DNA of 64,000 nucleotides from Amycolatopsis albispora (GCF_003312875.1 NZ_CP015163.1:4402001-4466000), one strand, 5' to 3'; counted from the stretch's first letter, positions 43,176-52,306 are shown. Translations and numbers: made by a program. The notes: generated from the letters alone by a model not told the origin.

Positions 43176-43281
43176 CAGGCGCTGATCATCCGCGCCTGAT
43201 CCGTCCGCACGACCTGTTCCGGTCGCCGCGTCTCGACGTCCACGCGTGCCTTCCGCACGCTTCCTTCGTCCTGACGTGGAG
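43176..43281 (+). promoter_or_regulatory. candidate erm attenuator: two hairpins and SD sequestration
   Basis: Hairpin A: CAGGCGC (43176-43182) with GCGCCTG (43192-43198), 9-base loop. Hairpin B: GCGTGC (43244-43249) with GCACGC (43255-43260), 5-base loop. An outer pairing CCACG (43240-43244) with CGTGG (43275-43279) would cover part of the erm SD (GGAG, 43278-43281). The outer and inner pairings share base 43244, so both cannot be complete. A switch is possible; pairings were found by eye only. Confidence 0.45.
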
Positions 43282-43286
43282 CGACC

Positions 43287-44129
43287 ATGCCCGCCAACGG
43301 GTCATCTCATCCTGCCCGGAAACACCCCAAGCCGAATCCGTCCGGCGTCCACTTCCTGGCCGCGCCCCGGATCGCCGACGAGCTGGTGCGCTCGGCGGCG
43401 ATCACCGAAGCCGACCTGGTGGTCGACTTCGGCGCCGGCCACGGCGCGATCACCGCGCCGCTGGCCAGGACCGGCGCCGAAATCCTTGCCGTGGAACGAG
43501 ATCCCGAGTTCGTGCGCAAACTGCGGACCCGGCTGTCCGACGCACGCAACGTCCGGGTCATCCCGGCCGACGCGCGCACCTTTTCCTTGCCACGCAAGAA
43601 ATTCGCCGTGGTCGCGAGCATTCCCTACGCGGTGTCCACCGCACTCATGCGCCGCCTGCTCAGCCCGACCGCCTCGGCACTGGACCGGGCGGCGCTGATC
43701 GTCGAATGGGGATTCGCGAAACGGCTCAGCGCCACCAGCCCCCGCGACCTCGAAACCGCCTGGTGGGCGGCGAGGTTCGAACTCAGGCTGGTGCGGCGCA
43801 TCCCGGCCAGGCACTTCAGCCCGGCCCCGAAGGTGGACTCGGCGCACCTGACCGTGCACCGGCGCGGCAAACCGGACAAGCTCACCGACCGAGCACTGTG
43901 GACACTCCTGCAGGCGGCCCACCGCACGCCGCACGCCCCGGCGCGGACCGCCGTCGCCTTCCTCGGGCGCAAGCCCCATCGCCTGCTCAAGGCCAACGGC
44001 ATCGATCCGGAACGCGCGGCCGCCGCGGTGCCACCGCCGGACTGGGCCGCGCTGGCGAGGCAGCTCGCGGCGGACCGCAGCCTGCACTGGCCCCCGTTGC
44101 CGAGGGCTTTGCGCGAGGACCGGCGCTGA
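43287..44129 (+). CDS. Erm-family 23S rRNA adenine N6-methyltransferase
   Basis: rRNA methyltransferase of 280 residues, expected to methylate A2058 and give resistance to macrolides, lincosamides and streptogramin B. Motif I is VVDFGAGHGAITAPLA (about 44-59), acidic EILAVERDPEF, and motif IV SIPYAVSTA, which lacks the usual Asn as ErmE does. The KxGxxx-like segment PAPKVDSAHLTV is typical. The C-terminal tail is Pro/Arg-rich, as in actinomycete Erm proteins. The ATG at 43287 has GGAG 5 bp upstream. A leader peptide and hairpins precede it. No macrolide biosynthetic genes are seen, so it is probably intrinsic resistance. Confidence 0.88.
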   Translation: MPANGSSHPARKHPKPNPSGVHFLAAPRIADELVRSAAITEADLVVDFGAGHGAITAPLARTGAEILAVERDPEFVRKLRTRLSDARNVRVIPADARTFSLPRKKFAVVASIPYAVSTALMRRLLSPTASALDRAALIVEWGFAKRLSATSPRDLETAWWAARFELRLVRRIPARHFSPAPKVDSAHLTVHRRGKPDKLTDRALWTLLQAAHRTPHAPARTAVAFLGRKPHRLLKANGIDPERAAAAVPPPDWAALARQLAADRSLHWPPLPRALREDRR

Positions 44130-44166
44130 CATACTCTCGGTATCCCAACTGCTCCTGGAGTGCGTG

Positions 44167-44919
44167 ATGCCGACCGAGACCAGCCAGGACCGCCTGCTCG
44201 ACCTGCTCGAAACCCCGCCGGTGCGGACCACCGCCGGCTATCCGGACCTGCTCGGCGACCGCACGCAGGCCGGGCCGCCGACCGGGCCGGCGCAGGTGCT
44301 GATGAGCGTGGGCCTGGTGTCCGCGATCTACGAGCGGTACTGGCGGCCGGCGCTGGGCAGGCTCGCCAAGGGCCTGCGCGGGCCGAGCATGACCGGCGAG
44401 GTCGACCTGGCCACCGACCTGCTGCGGCTGCGGCGCGGGCAGGTGGTGCTCGACGTGGCGTGCGGGACCGGCCGCTTCACCCGTGCCTTCGGGGAGGCGG
44501 TCGGCCCGGACGGGCTGGCCGTCGGGCTCGACGGCTCGCGCACCATGCTGGCGCGAGCCGTCGAGGCGGGCGGTGCCGCGTCGGTCGCCTACCTCCGCGC
44601 GGACGCCGTGCACCTGCCGCTGCGGCCGTCCACTGTGGATGCCGTGTGCTGCTTCGCCGCGCTGCACATGTTCGGCGATCCGGAAGCCGCGCTGGATTCC
44701 TTCGCCTCGGTGCTGAAACCGGGCGGGCGGCTGGCGCTGCTGACCAGCGCGCGGCGCGACTGCCCGCCGATCCGCGAGCTGGACACGCTGACCGGACTCG
44801 CCAGCGGCCAGCGCATGTTCGACCGCGGCGAGGTCGGCGACCTGCTGCGGGCACGCGGTTTCACCGAGATCAGCGAACGCTATTCCGGGGTCACGCAGAT
44901 CGTCGGTGCGACGCATTAG
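44167..44919 (+). CDS. class I SAM-dependent methyltransferase
   Basis: Methyltransferase of 250 residues. Motif I: VVLDVACGTGRFTRAFGEAV (about 88-107); acidic VGLDGSRTMLARA; motif II-like ADAVHLPLRPSTVDAVCC, and VLKPGGRLALLTSARRD. ATG at 44167 has CTGGAG 6 bp upstream. Resembles small-molecule or lipid methyltransferases; substrate unknown. It begins 37 bp after erm and is followed 9 bp later by the M20 gene, so these form one operon. Confidence 0.85.
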   Translation: MPTETSQDRLLDLLETPPVRTTAGYPDLLGDRTQAGPPTGPAQVLMSVGLVSAIYERYWRPALGRLAKGLRGPSMTGEVDLATDLLRLRRGQVVLDVACGTGRFTRAFGEAVGPDGLAVGLDGSRTMLARAVEAGGAASVAYLRADAVHLPLRPSTVDAVCCFAALHMFGDPEAALDSFASVLKPGGRLALLTSARRDCPPIRELDTLTGLASGQRMFDRGEVGDLLRARGFTEISERYSGVTQIVGATH

Positions 44920-44928
44920 CATGCGGCA

Positions 44929-46257
44929 ATGACGGCTCCCCACCACGCCAGCCCCAGCCAGCCCGACGACGCCTACCTCCGCGCGATCGTCGCCGAGACC
45001 GCGGACGCGGTCGAAGCCGCCGAACCGCTCGGCTCGCCCCACCGCGGCGCGCCCGAGGAGATCCGCGCCGAGGTCGGCAGCCTGATCGACGCCCGCGCGC
45101 AGGACCTCGTCGCGTTGAGCCAGGACCTGCACGCCCATCCGGAAGAGGGCTTCGCCGAGACGCGTTCCGTGCGCGCGCTCGCCGAGTTGCTGCAGAACCA
45201 CGGGCACCAGGCGACCGTCGGCGTCGGCGGGCTGGAGACGGCGCTGAGCGCGACGGTCGGCGAGGGCGGCCCGCACGTCGCGCTGCTCGCCGAGTACGAC
45301 GCGCTGCCCGGCGTCGGCCACGGCTGCGGGCACAACATCATCTGCGCCACCGCGGCCGGTGGTTTCCTCGGTGCCGCGGCCGTCGTCGAACGCCTCGGCG
45401 GGCGGGTCTCGCTGTTCGGCACGCCCGCCGAGGAAGGCGGTGGCGGCAAGGAAACCATGGCCAGGGCCGGCGTTTTCGACGACGTGGACGCGGTGCTCAT
45501 GCTGCACCCGTTCAGCCACGACATCGCGATGCACCCGTTCCTCGGCAGGCGGCAGCTGGAGATGGTCTTCCACGGGGTCGCCGCGCACGCCTCGGCGCAG
45601 CCGTTCATGGGCCGCAACGCGCTCGATGCCGCCGTCGCCGCGTACCAGGGCGTGGCGGCGCTGCGGCAGCACCTGCCCGGCACCGACCGCGTGCACGGCG
45701 TGTTCACCGACGGCGGCGCGCGGCCGAACGTGGTGCCGGATCGCGCCGCGGTGCTGTTCTACCTGCGCTCCGGGCAGCCGGAAACGCTGCGCGACCTGGC
45801 CGAGCGGATGACCAAGATCGCGCACGGCGCGGCCGAGATGACCGGCTGCGGTGTGGAACTGCACTGGGACGAGCAGCCCGCGTACCTGCCGATCCGGTTC
45901 AACGGCGCGCTCGCCGGGCGGTGGGCGGTCAACCAGGAGGGCTGCGGCCGCAAGCCGTTGCCGCCGGGGATCGTGCCGGAGTTCCTCACCGGCTCGACGG
46001 ATCTGGGGAACCTGAGCTACCGGATGCCGGCGATCCACCCGATGCTCGCCGTGTCCGGGCCGACGGTTGCCTTGCACACCAAGGAATTCGCCGAAGCGGC
46101 CGGGTCGCCCGCCGGGGATCGCGCGGTGGTCGACGGGGCGCTCGGGCTCGCGCTGACCGCGGCGGACTACCTGGCCGACGCGGACCTGCGCACGGCGGTG
46201 CACCAGGAGTTCGAAGCGGCGGGAGGTGCACTGGACGTTCCGTCGTTCTTCGGTTGA
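44929..46257 (+). CDS. M20-family metallo-amidohydrolase
   Basis: Peptidase/amidohydrolase of 442 residues in the M20D-like group (aminobenzoyl-glutamate or amino-acid amidase type). Metal site: LLAEYDALPGVGHGCGHNI (Asp and His) and GTPAEEGGGGKETM (Glu-Glu). The dimerisation domain (about 240-330) contains FHGVAAHASAQPFMGRNAL. Conserved ending SGPTVALHTKEFAEAAGS provides the last His. Probably cytoplasmic, no signal peptide. Substrate not determinable. Confidence 0.92.
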   Translation: MTAPHHASPSQPDDAYLRAIVAETADAVEAAEPLGSPHRGAPEEIRAEVGSLIDARAQDLVALSQDLHAHPEEGFAETRSVRALAELLQNHGHQATVGVGGLETALSATVGEGGPHVALLAEYDALPGVGHGCGHNIICATAAGGFLGAAAVVERLGGRVSLFGTPAEEGGGGKETMARAGVFDDVDAVLMLHPFSHDIAMHPFLGRRQLEMVFHGVAAHASAQPFMGRNALDAAVAAYQGVAALRQHLPGTDRVHGVFTDGGARPNVVPDRAAVLFYLRSGQPETLRDLAERMTKIAHGAAEMTGCGVELHWDEQPAYLPIRFNGALAGRWAVNQEGCGRKPLPPGIVPEFLTGSTDLGNLSYRMPAIHPMLAVSGPTVALHTKEFAEAAGSPAGDRAVVDGALGLALTAADYLADADLRTAVHQEFEAAGGALDVPSFFG

Positions 46258-46344
46258 CCACAGGGGTTTCTCAGCTGATTCTTCTCAGAAAAGTCCGCGG
46301 GTAATCCACAGCTTGCTCACAAGCGGGCGCGTGAACCTGGGTGC

Positions 46345-47241
46345 ATGGACGAGAACCGGCAGAACCCGTTGTTCACCCCGCAGCACCACGAGCAGCCGCC
46401 GTTCTATCCGGCGCCGGCCCGCAAGCCGAAGCGCCTCGCCGTGCTGGTGAGCGCGGCCGCCGTCGCCGCCGCACTGGTCGGCGGGGCGGGCGGGGCCGCG
46501 CTCGTCGGCCTGGCCGACGACGCCCCGGCGAGCACCGGCACCAGCGCGCTCGGCACGGCCACCGGGCAGACCGTCGCGAACTCCGGTTCGGACGTCTCGT
46601 CCGTGGCGCAGCAGGTGCTGCCGAGCGTGGTGCAGGTCAACGTGACCACCCGCGAGGGCGAGGCGATCGGGTCCGGGGTGATCCTCTCGTCCGATGGCAA
46701 GATCCTGACCAACGCGCACGTGGTCGAAGGCGCCAGCGGGGACGTCACGATCACGCTGTCCGACGGCACGAAGTACCAGGCGAGCGTGCTCGGCGCGGAC
46801 AGCAAGGCCGACATCGCGGTGCTGCAGGCGAAGAACGCCAGTGGCCTGACCGCGGCCAAGCTCGGTGATTCGAGCCAGGTGCGGGTCGGGTCCGAAGTGG
46901 TCGCCATCGGCTCGCCCGGCGGCCTGCAGAACACGGTGACCTCGGGCATCGTCAGCGCGGTCGGCCGGAACCTGTCCGACCTCGGGCAGCAGGAGCAGCA
47001 GCAGTCGCCGTTCGGGCGGACCAGCACGCAGCAACAGCAGGGGCCGAGCTACACCGCCATCCAGACCGACGCGTCGATCAACCACGGCAACTCGGGTGGC
47101 CCGCTGGTCAACGCGAACGGTGAGGTGATCGGGATCAACACCGCGATCTACTCGCCGTCGTCGGGCGGCAGCATCGGCATCGGCTTCGCGATCCCGATCA
47201 ACGACGCGGTAAAGATCGTGGAGCAACTCGAGCAGGGGTGA
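46345..47241 (+). CDS. S1C serine protease, HtrA/DegP-like without PDZ
   Basis: Membrane-anchored trypsin-like protease of 298 residues. A cytoplasmic Pro-rich N-terminus (about 1-30) precedes one membrane segment (LAVLVSAAAVAAALVGGAGG). The catalytic triad is His in ILTNAHVVEG, Asp in KADIAVLQAK and Ser in HGNSGGPLVNANGE. A Gln-rich loop (QQEQQQSPFGRTSTQQQQ) is inserted before the Ser strand. It ends after the protease domain, so the usual C-terminal PDZ domain is absent, unlike PepD or HtrA. Followed by a long terminator. Confidence 0.9.
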   Translation: MDENRQNPLFTPQHHEQPPFYPAPARKPKRLAVLVSAAAVAAALVGGAGGAALVGLADDAPASTGTSALGTATGQTVANSGSDVSSVAQQVLPSVVQVNVTTREGEAIGSGVILSSDGKILTNAHVVEGASGDVTITLSDGTKYQASVLGADSKADIAVLQAKNASGLTAAKLGDSSQVRVGSEVVAIGSPGGLQNTVTSGIVSAVGRNLSDLGQQEQQQSPFGRTSTQQQQGPSYTAIQTDASINHGNSGGPLVNANGEVIGINTAIYSPSSGGSIGIGFAIPINDAVKIVEQLEQG

Positions 47242-47250
47242 GCGAGGGGG

Positions 47251-47289
47251 CGAGCGGGTGGACCAGGGTCGGGGTGGTCCACCCGCTCG
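47251..47289. terminator. long perfect hairpin terminator, bidirectional
   Basis: CGAGCGGGTGGACCA (47251-47265) pairs fully with TGGTCCACCCGCTCG (47275-47289) around 9 bases, between the convergent protease and regulator genes. Confidence 0.85.
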
Positions 47290-47290
47290 G

Positions 47291-47881
47291 TTATGCCTGC
47301 GGCTTCTTGAGTTCCGGGTGGACGGCGACCACGAGGTGGTGCGTGCGGCCCTCGGGGGCCGAGTCGTCGTGGTACTTGGCGACCAGTGACGTGACCGCCT
47401 CGGCGAGTTCTTCGGCGAATGCCGCGCGATCGGCGGCAGTCGCGAACCGCACGTCGCCGTCGATGGTGAAGGTGGCCAGCTTCTTGCCCGCCCGCTGCGC
47501 CCCGGTGAGCAGCTCACCGACGTCACGCACCAGGCGCGAAGCCACCGCGAGCAGCCAGCGCGCGGACAGCCTGTCCGGCGACTGCCGCGGATCGGGCTCC
47601 ACCGCGCCCAGCACGCTCGGTGAGATGACGTACGAGGACGCGGTGGCCCGCAGCACGCGCTCGGTGACGTTGCCCTTGCGGCGTTCCTCGACCAGCGAGA
47701 CCAGCCCGTGCTGCTCCAGCGCGCGCAGGTGGTAGTTGATCTTCTGCCTGGCCAGGCCCAGCTTCTTGGCCAGGGTGGTGGCCGAGCCCGGCTCGGCCAG
47801 TTCGGCGAGCAGGCGGGCCCGCATCGGGTCCAGCGACGCGCCGGCGGCCTCGGCGTCGTCGATCACCACGATCTCGTTCAT
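47291..47881 (-). CDS. ArsR-like winged-helix regulator
   Basis: Regulator of 196 residues. The N-terminal HTH is DPMRARLLAELAEPGSATT followed by LAKKLGLARQKINYHLRALE and a wing (EERRKGNVTERVLRATA). The C-terminal 110 residues are a helical ligand-like domain containing HHLVVAVHPELKKP. It is 31 bp downstream of the DUF3224 gene on the same strand and probably regulates it. Small-molecule ligand not known. Confidence 0.87.
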   Translation of the reverse strand: MNEIVVIDDAEAAGASLDPMRARLLAELAEPGSATTLAKKLGLARQKINYHLRALEQHGLVSLVEERRKGNVTERVLRATASSYVISPSVLGAVEPDPRQSPDRLSARWLLAVASRLVRDVGELLTGAQRAGKKLATFTIDGDVRFATAADRAAFAEELAEAVTSLVAKYHDDSAPEGRTHHLVVAVHPELKKPQA

Positions 47882-47912
47882 CCGCCCACGGTCCCACCGA
47901 CAAGTTTTTTTG

Positions 47913-48290
47913 TCAATCGAGCAGGTAGTCCAGCTCCAGCGTGTGGCCGCCGTCCTCGTGCTTGGTGATCATCGCCGACCCGGTGATGCCCGCCAACTCC
48001 CCGATCCCGGAGCCGGGCAGGATCTTCAGCTCGTAGCTGTCCGCGAGAGCGGCGTGCTGGAGCACAAAACCGCCCTTGCGCCCCTCGACGGACACGCTGA
48101 ACCGCTCGAAGGCGACGTACGCCTGCCCGGTTTCGCTGATCGCGCTGAGCATGGTGACCGTGCTGGTCCCCTCGACGGCCCCGGTGAAGGTCTTGGTCAA
48201 CCGCACCTGGCCCAGTTCGGCGCCCTCCGCTTCATCGAGGGTCGACGGCTCCCAGTTGTCCACGGTGAACGCGGCAGTGATCTTCGGCAT
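47913..48290 (-). CDS. DUF3224-family protein
   Basis: Protein of 125 residues of the DUF3224 family, a compact beta-barrel. It shows ITAAFTVDNWEPSTLDE, VRLTKTFTGAVEGTSTVTML, and YVAFERFSVSVEGRKGGFVLQHA. Function unknown. It is upstream of, and cotranscribed with, the ArsR-like regulator; DUF3224 and such regulators are often neighbours in actinobacteria. Confidence 0.85.
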   Translation of the reverse strand: MPKITAAFTVDNWEPSTLDEAEGAELGQVRLTKTFTGAVEGTSTVTMLSAISETGQAYVAFERFSVSVEGRKGGFVLQHAALADSYELKILPGSGIGELAGITGSAMITKHEDGGHTLELDYLLD

Positions 48291-48333
48291 GACCTCAGCC
48301 TGGCAGCCCAACCTGACAGGGTGTGTCAGGTTT

Positions 48334-49848
48334 TCAGCGGCGGCGGTTCCCGAACAGGCCACGCGTGACCTCCCGCCCCAGCGCGCTCGCGGCCGAGCGC
48401 AGGAACGAGCGGACCGCCGGGTTGTCCATGGTTTTCTGGATGAAACCGGGGCCCTCCGGCTCGTCCGGCCGGGGCTGCTCCGCGGGCTGTTGTTCGGGCT
48501 GTTGTTCGGGCGCCGTGGCCGCCACCTTCGCGGCCAGCTTCTCGTAGGCCGACTCGCGGTCGATCGTCTCGGCGTACTTGCCGTGCAGCTGCGACGCCTT
48601 GGCCGACGCGCGGATCGCCTCCTCGCCGATCGAGCCCATCTTCGACCTGGGCGCCCGCAGCCTGGTCCACGCGACCGGCGTCGGCGCACCGCGTTCGGAC
48701 AGCACGGTCACCACCGCCTCCCCGATGCCCAGCGAGGTCAGCGCCTCCTCCAGGTCGTAGTGCGCGGTCTTCGGATAGGTCCGGACCGTCTTCGTCAGCG
48801 CCTTCTGGTCCTCGGGCGTGAACGCGCGGATCGCGTGCTGCACCCGCGCGCCCAGCTGGGACAGCACGGCGTTCGGCACGTCGGTCGGCAACTGCGTGCA
48901 GAAGAACACGCCGACGCCCTTCGACCGGATCAGCTTGACCGTCTGCTCGATGCTGTCGAGAAAGGCCTTCGACGCGTTGTCGAACAGCAGGTGCGCCTCG
49001 TCGAAGAAGAACACCAGCTTCGGCTTGTCCAGGTCGCCCGCCTCCGGCAGTTCCTCGAACAGCTCGGCCAGCAACCACATCAGGAAGGTGGAGAACAACG
49101 CGGGCTTGCTCTGCAGGTTGTCCAGCTCCAGCAGGCTGATCACGCCCTCGTGCATCAGGTCGGCGACCTCGAGCTCCGGCTCCCCGAAGAAGTCCTCCCC
49201 GCCCTGCGCCGCCAGGTTGACCAGTGCGCGCAGGATCACACCGGCGGTCGCCGCGGACACCCCGCCGATGCCCTTCAGGTCCGCCTTGCCCTCGTCGCTG
49301 GTCAGGTGGGTGATCACCGCGCGGAGGTCCTTGAGGTCCAGCAGCGGCAGGCCGCGCTCGTCGGCCCAGTGGAAGATCAGGCCGAGCGTGGACTCCTGCG
49401 TTTCGTTGAGGCCCAGCACCTTCGACAGCAGGATCGGCCCGAAACCGGTGATCGTCGCGCGCACCGGCACGCCGCGGCCCTCGGTGCCCAGCGAGAGGAA
49501 CTGCACCGGGAAGCCCGACGCCTGCCAGTCGTCGCCGAGTTCCTCCGCGCGCTTGGCCAGCTTGTCGTTCGGCTCCCCCGGTTCGGCCAAACCGGACAGA
49601 TCGCCCTTCACGTCCGCCAGCACCACCGGCACGCCCGCCGCCGACAACTGCTCGGCGATCAACTGCAGCGTCTTGGTCTTGCCCGTGCCCGTCGCGCCCG
49701 CGACCAGGCCGTGCCGGTTCAGCGTGGCCAGCGGCAGCCGCACCCCGGCACCCGGGCGCACCTCCCCGCCGAGCACCACCGACCCCAGTTCGAGTGCCGC
49801 ACCGTCGGTCCGGTAACCGTCGGTGATCGCCGAGACGTCCTGGTCCAT
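48334..49848 (-). CDS. HerA-like / DUF853 ATPase
   Basis: Cytoplasmic ATPase of 504 residues from the HerA-like (DUF853) family. Walker A is VAGATGTGKTKTLQLI, Walker B VFFFDEAHLLFD, a conserved Arg region RSKGVGVFFCTQLPTDVPN, and a family-typical middle DVKGDLSGLAEPG. The last 80 residues are low complexity with EQQPEQQPAEQPRP. It stands alone and has no nuclease partner nearby, unlike HerA-based defence systems. Function unknown, though widely conserved in actinobacteria. Confidence 0.88.
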   Translation of the reverse strand: MDQDVSAITDGYRTDGAALELGSVVLGGEVRPGAGVRLPLATLNRHGLVAGATGTGKTKTLQLIAEQLSAAGVPVVLADVKGDLSGLAEPGEPNDKLAKRAEELGDDWQASGFPVQFLSLGTEGRGVPVRATITGFGPILLSKVLGLNETQESTLGLIFHWADERGLPLLDLKDLRAVITHLTSDEGKADLKGIGGVSAATAGVILRALVNLAAQGGEDFFGEPELEVADLMHEGVISLLELDNLQSKPALFSTFLMWLLAELFEELPEAGDLDKPKLVFFFDEAHLLFDNASKAFLDSIEQTVKLIRSKGVGVFFCTQLPTDVPNAVLSQLGARVQHAIRAFTPEDQKALTKTVRTYPKTAHYDLEEALTSLGIGEAVVTVLSERGAPTPVAWTRLRAPRSKMGSIGEEAIRASAKASQLHGKYAETIDRESAYEKLAAKVAATAPEQQPEQQPAEQPRPDEPEGPGFIQKTMDNPAVRSFLRSAASALGREVTRGLFGNRRR

Positions 49849-49941
49849 GTCCGCCCTCCCGTTACGCCGTCCGGCCGAGCGTAACCGCGGGAACCGCAGG
49901 TCGCGCCCGCGAAAGTGCCCCGGAAGAGTTAGGGTGCCCGG

Positions 49942-50550
49942 GTGAACGATCGTCTTGTCTGGATCGACTGCGAGATGACCGGCCTCGACCTGGGCAAGGA
50001 CGCCTTGATCGAAATCGCGGCCCTGGTCACCGACGCGGACCTGAACATCCTCGGCGAAGGCCTCGACCTCGTCATCCACTGCGACGAGGAAGCCCTCGCC
50101 AACATGCCCGACGTGGTCCGCGAGATGCACGCCCGGTCCGGACTCACCGAGGAGGTGCGCCGGTCCACGGTCACCCTCGAGGAAGCCGAGCAGCGAGTGC
50201 TCGACTACGTGCGCGAGCACGTGCCCGAACCCAACACCGCCCCGCTCGCCGGGAACTCCATCGCCACCGACCGCGGCTTCATCGTCCGCGACATGCCCGC
50301 GCTCGACTCGCACCTGCACTACCGCATGGTCGACGTGTCCTCGGTCAAGGAACTCGTCCGGCGCTGGTACCCGCGGATCTACTACGCCAAGCCCGAGAAA
50401 GGCCTCGCCCACCGCGCGCTCGCCGACATCCGCGAATCCATCGGCGAACTCGACTACTACCGGCGCGTCGCCTTCGTGCCGCAACCCGGGCCCACCACCG
50501 AACAAGCCCGCGCGGCCGCCGCCGAAGTCCTCAAGCAGCCCCGCGGATAA
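49942..50550 (+). CDS. orn: oligoribonuclease
   Basis: DnaQ-fold 3'-5' exonuclease of 202 residues that degrades 2-5 nt RNAs (nanoRNA) in the last step of mRNA decay. The DEDDh catalytic residues are in [16 protein letters not shown] (Asp-x-Glu), [16 protein letters not shown] (Asp) and [11 protein letters not shown] (His and Asp). Length and motifs match the family. GTG start. Upstream of tRNA-His. Essential in many actinobacteria. Confidence 0.96.
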   Translation: MNDRLVWIDCEMTGLDLGKDALIEIAALVTDADLNILGEGLDLVIHCDEEALANMPDVVREMHARSGLTEEVRRSTVTLEEAEQRVLDYVREHVPEPNTAPLAGNSIATDRGFIVRDMPALDSHLHYRMVDVSSVKELVRRWYPRIYYAKPEKGLAHRALADIRESIGELDYYRRVAFVPQPGPTTEQARAAAAEVLKQPRG

Positions 50551-50610
50551 CCCCTCGAACGGGCACGCTACGATAGTCCAGCCGAGGTGATCGTCAGACC
50601 GCCTCGCACG

Positions 50611-50686
50611 GTGGGTGTAGCTCAGTTGGTAGAGCACCTGGTTGTGGTCCAGGAAGTCGCGGGTTCAAGTCCCGTCACTCACCCCA
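50611..50686 (+). tRNA. tRNA-His (anticodon GTG)
   Basis: A complete cloverleaf. Acceptor stem GTGGGTG pairs with CACTCAC (one G-T pair); anticodon loop TTGTGGT gives anticodon GTG. The T arm is GCGGG-TTCAAGT-CCCGT. CCA is encoded. The base before it is G and discriminator is C, giving the G(-1):C73 pair that is typical of tRNA-His. A hairpin with U-run follows 5 bp later. Confidence 0.95.
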
Positions 50687-50690
50687 GTGG

Positions 50691-50735
50691 CCCCAGCGTG
50701 GTCGGGAGTTCCTCCCTTCCCACGCTGGGGTTTTG
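50691..50735 (+). terminator. terminator after tRNA-His
   Basis: CCCCAGCGTGG (50691-50701) pairs with CCACGCTGGGG (50720-50730) and is followed by TTTT. Loop is about 18 bases. Intrinsic terminator. Confidence 0.85.
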
Positions 50736-50886
50736 TCGTTTTTCTGGGGGTCGGACCCCCAGGCCCCCGCCAGGGGGCGGAGCCCCCTGGACCCCCGTGG
50801 TGGCTGGGCACGTTTGCTTGTTGTGTGGTGGTTTGTGAAAGGGCCCCCGCACCGGGGTGGTGCGGGGGCCCGTGCGTGGCTTGTGG

Positions 50887-52119
50887 TCAGTTCTTCTGGC
50901 CGCCGGATTTCCAGTCGTCCCAGGACATTTGCCAGACGGACCAGCCGTCGGTGGCGGCCAGGGTCTGCGGGCCGCCGTTCTGCACGGTGATGATGTCGCC
51001 CTTCTTCGAGGTGTCCATCATCCACTTCGCGTTCTCGGTCGACAGGTTGATGCAGCCGTGGCTCACGTTGCGCTTGCCCTGCGAACCCACCGACCACGGC
51101 GCCGAGTGGTAGAAGATCCCGCTGTTCGACATGCGGACCGCGTACTGCACGTAGGTGCGGTAACCGGCGGCGCTGTCCGTCGGCACGCCGTAGGTGCTCG
51201 AGTCCATGGTGTAGCCGTTGTGCTCGCTCATCACCGTGTAGTTGCCGTTCGGCGTGCTGGAGGACTTCTTGCCCATCGAGATGGGCATCACCTTGGCCTC
51301 CTGGTCGTTGATCGACACCTTCATCTGGAAGGTCGCGCCGTCGGCCACCGCCACCAGCTTGTCGCCGATGGTGAAGTTCGCCGCCCGGTCCTCCTTGCCG
51401 TAGGTGCCGTTGCCCAGGTGCTTGCCGTACACCGCCGCCTTCACCGAGACCTTCGTGCCCGACGGCCAGTAGTCCTTCGGCCGCCAGATCACCGAGGTGT
51501 CGCTGAACCAGTGGAACGCGCCCTCGACCTGCGGCTCCGACTTGATCTCCAGCGCCTTCTCCGCGGCCGCCTTGTCCGCCACCTTCATGCCGAAGGTGAA
51601 GATGATCGGCATGCCGACGCCGACCGTCTCGCCGTCCTGCGCGTTGATCGACACGGTGGTCTGCCTGGCCGGCTTCGCCGTGTTGAAGGCCGAGGTCGAG
51701 GTGGTCGGCTGGCCGTTGGTGCCGGTGCCCGTCGCGGTCAGCGTGTAACTCTTGCCGTAACCGAGCGGCTCGGTGGAAACCCAGCCCGCGCCGTCCGGGG
51801 CGAGCTGGCCTGCCACCAGCTTGCCCTCGGCGTTGGTCAGCTTCACGTCGTTGATCTTGCCGTCGGTGGCGTTGACCCGCACCGGCTCGCCGGGGGCCAC
51901 GTCCGCCGCGCCCTGCGCCGGTGTCAGCGCCAGCGACACCGGCCTCGGCGGGGCCGTCGAGGTCTCTTTCGGGGCTTCCTGACCGCCAGGGCCGGGTTCC
52001 GCCTCCGGCCCCGACGTGCAACCCGAGATGATGAGCCCGGCCGCGACCGCCAGCAACGACAACCGCACCCCGGAACGCCCTGTAATCGGGCGACGCCCCA
52101 CTCCGCCCCGACCGCTCAT
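50887..52119 (-). CDS. L,D-transpeptidase, lipoprotein with Ig-like domains
   Basis: Cell-wall crosslinking enzyme of 410 residues making 3-3 peptidoglycan bonds. A lipoprotein signal ends at lipobox LIISGC (Cys 36 or so), then a Pro/Glu linker. Two Ig-like domains (about 60-250) precede the YkuD catalytic domain with VSHGCINLSTENAKW (catalytic Cys in SHGCIN) and HSAPW. Organisation as in mycobacterial LdtMt2. The ATG at 52119 (MSGRGGVG) is chosen as it places Arg-rich n-region before the hydrophobic segment. Faces tRNA-Lys across 187 bp. Confidence 0.94.
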   Translation of the reverse strand: MSGRGGVGRRPITGRSGVRLSLLAVAAGLIISGCTSGPEAEPGPGGQEAPKETSTAPPRPVSLALTPAQGAADVAPGEPVRVNATDGKINDVKLTNAEGKLVAGQLAPDGAGWVSTEPLGYGKSYTLTATGTGTNGQPTTSTSAFNTAKPARQTTVSINAQDGETVGVGMPIIFTFGMKVADKAAAEKALEIKSEPQVEGAFHWFSDTSVIWRPKDYWPSGTKVSVKAAVYGKHLGNGTYGKEDRAANFTIGDKLVAVADGATFQMKVSINDQEAKVMPISMGKKSSSTPNGNYTVMSEHNGYTMDSSTYGVPTDSAAGYRTYVQYAVRMSNSGIFYHSAPWSVGSQGKRNVSHGCINLSTENAKWMMDTSKKGDIITVQNGGPQTLAATDGWSVWQMSWDDWKSGGQKN

Positions 52120-52306
52120 GGAAGACCGTCCATTTCGATTAGAAGAATGCCCCAAGTGTCCGGCTACAGTGTGCCCGACCACGTTCCGGAGTGTGTGCGG
52201 GACTGGTCAACTGGGTCGAACTCGCTTCGGGGGACCCCCGTGAAGGGGCCCGGAACCGCGTGCTAAAGTTTCTCTCGTTGGTGCGGGAGAGCAGGAAACC
52301 CGCCCG

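Noticed and set aside
43987..46203. Long minus-strand frame opposite the erm, methyltransferase and M20 genes
   Set aside because: Mirror frame of three genes with clear motifs; no domain in its own translation.
44167..46257. Erm, methyltransferase and M20 genes as part of a macrolide biosynthesis cluster
   Set aside because: No polyketide synthase, sugar or transporter genes are nearby; the group looks like independent genes in series.
48334..49848. HerA-like ATPase as part of a defence system
   Set aside because: No nuclease, SIR2 or DUF4297 partner is adjacent; it is alone with housekeeping neighbours and looks like the DUF853 family.
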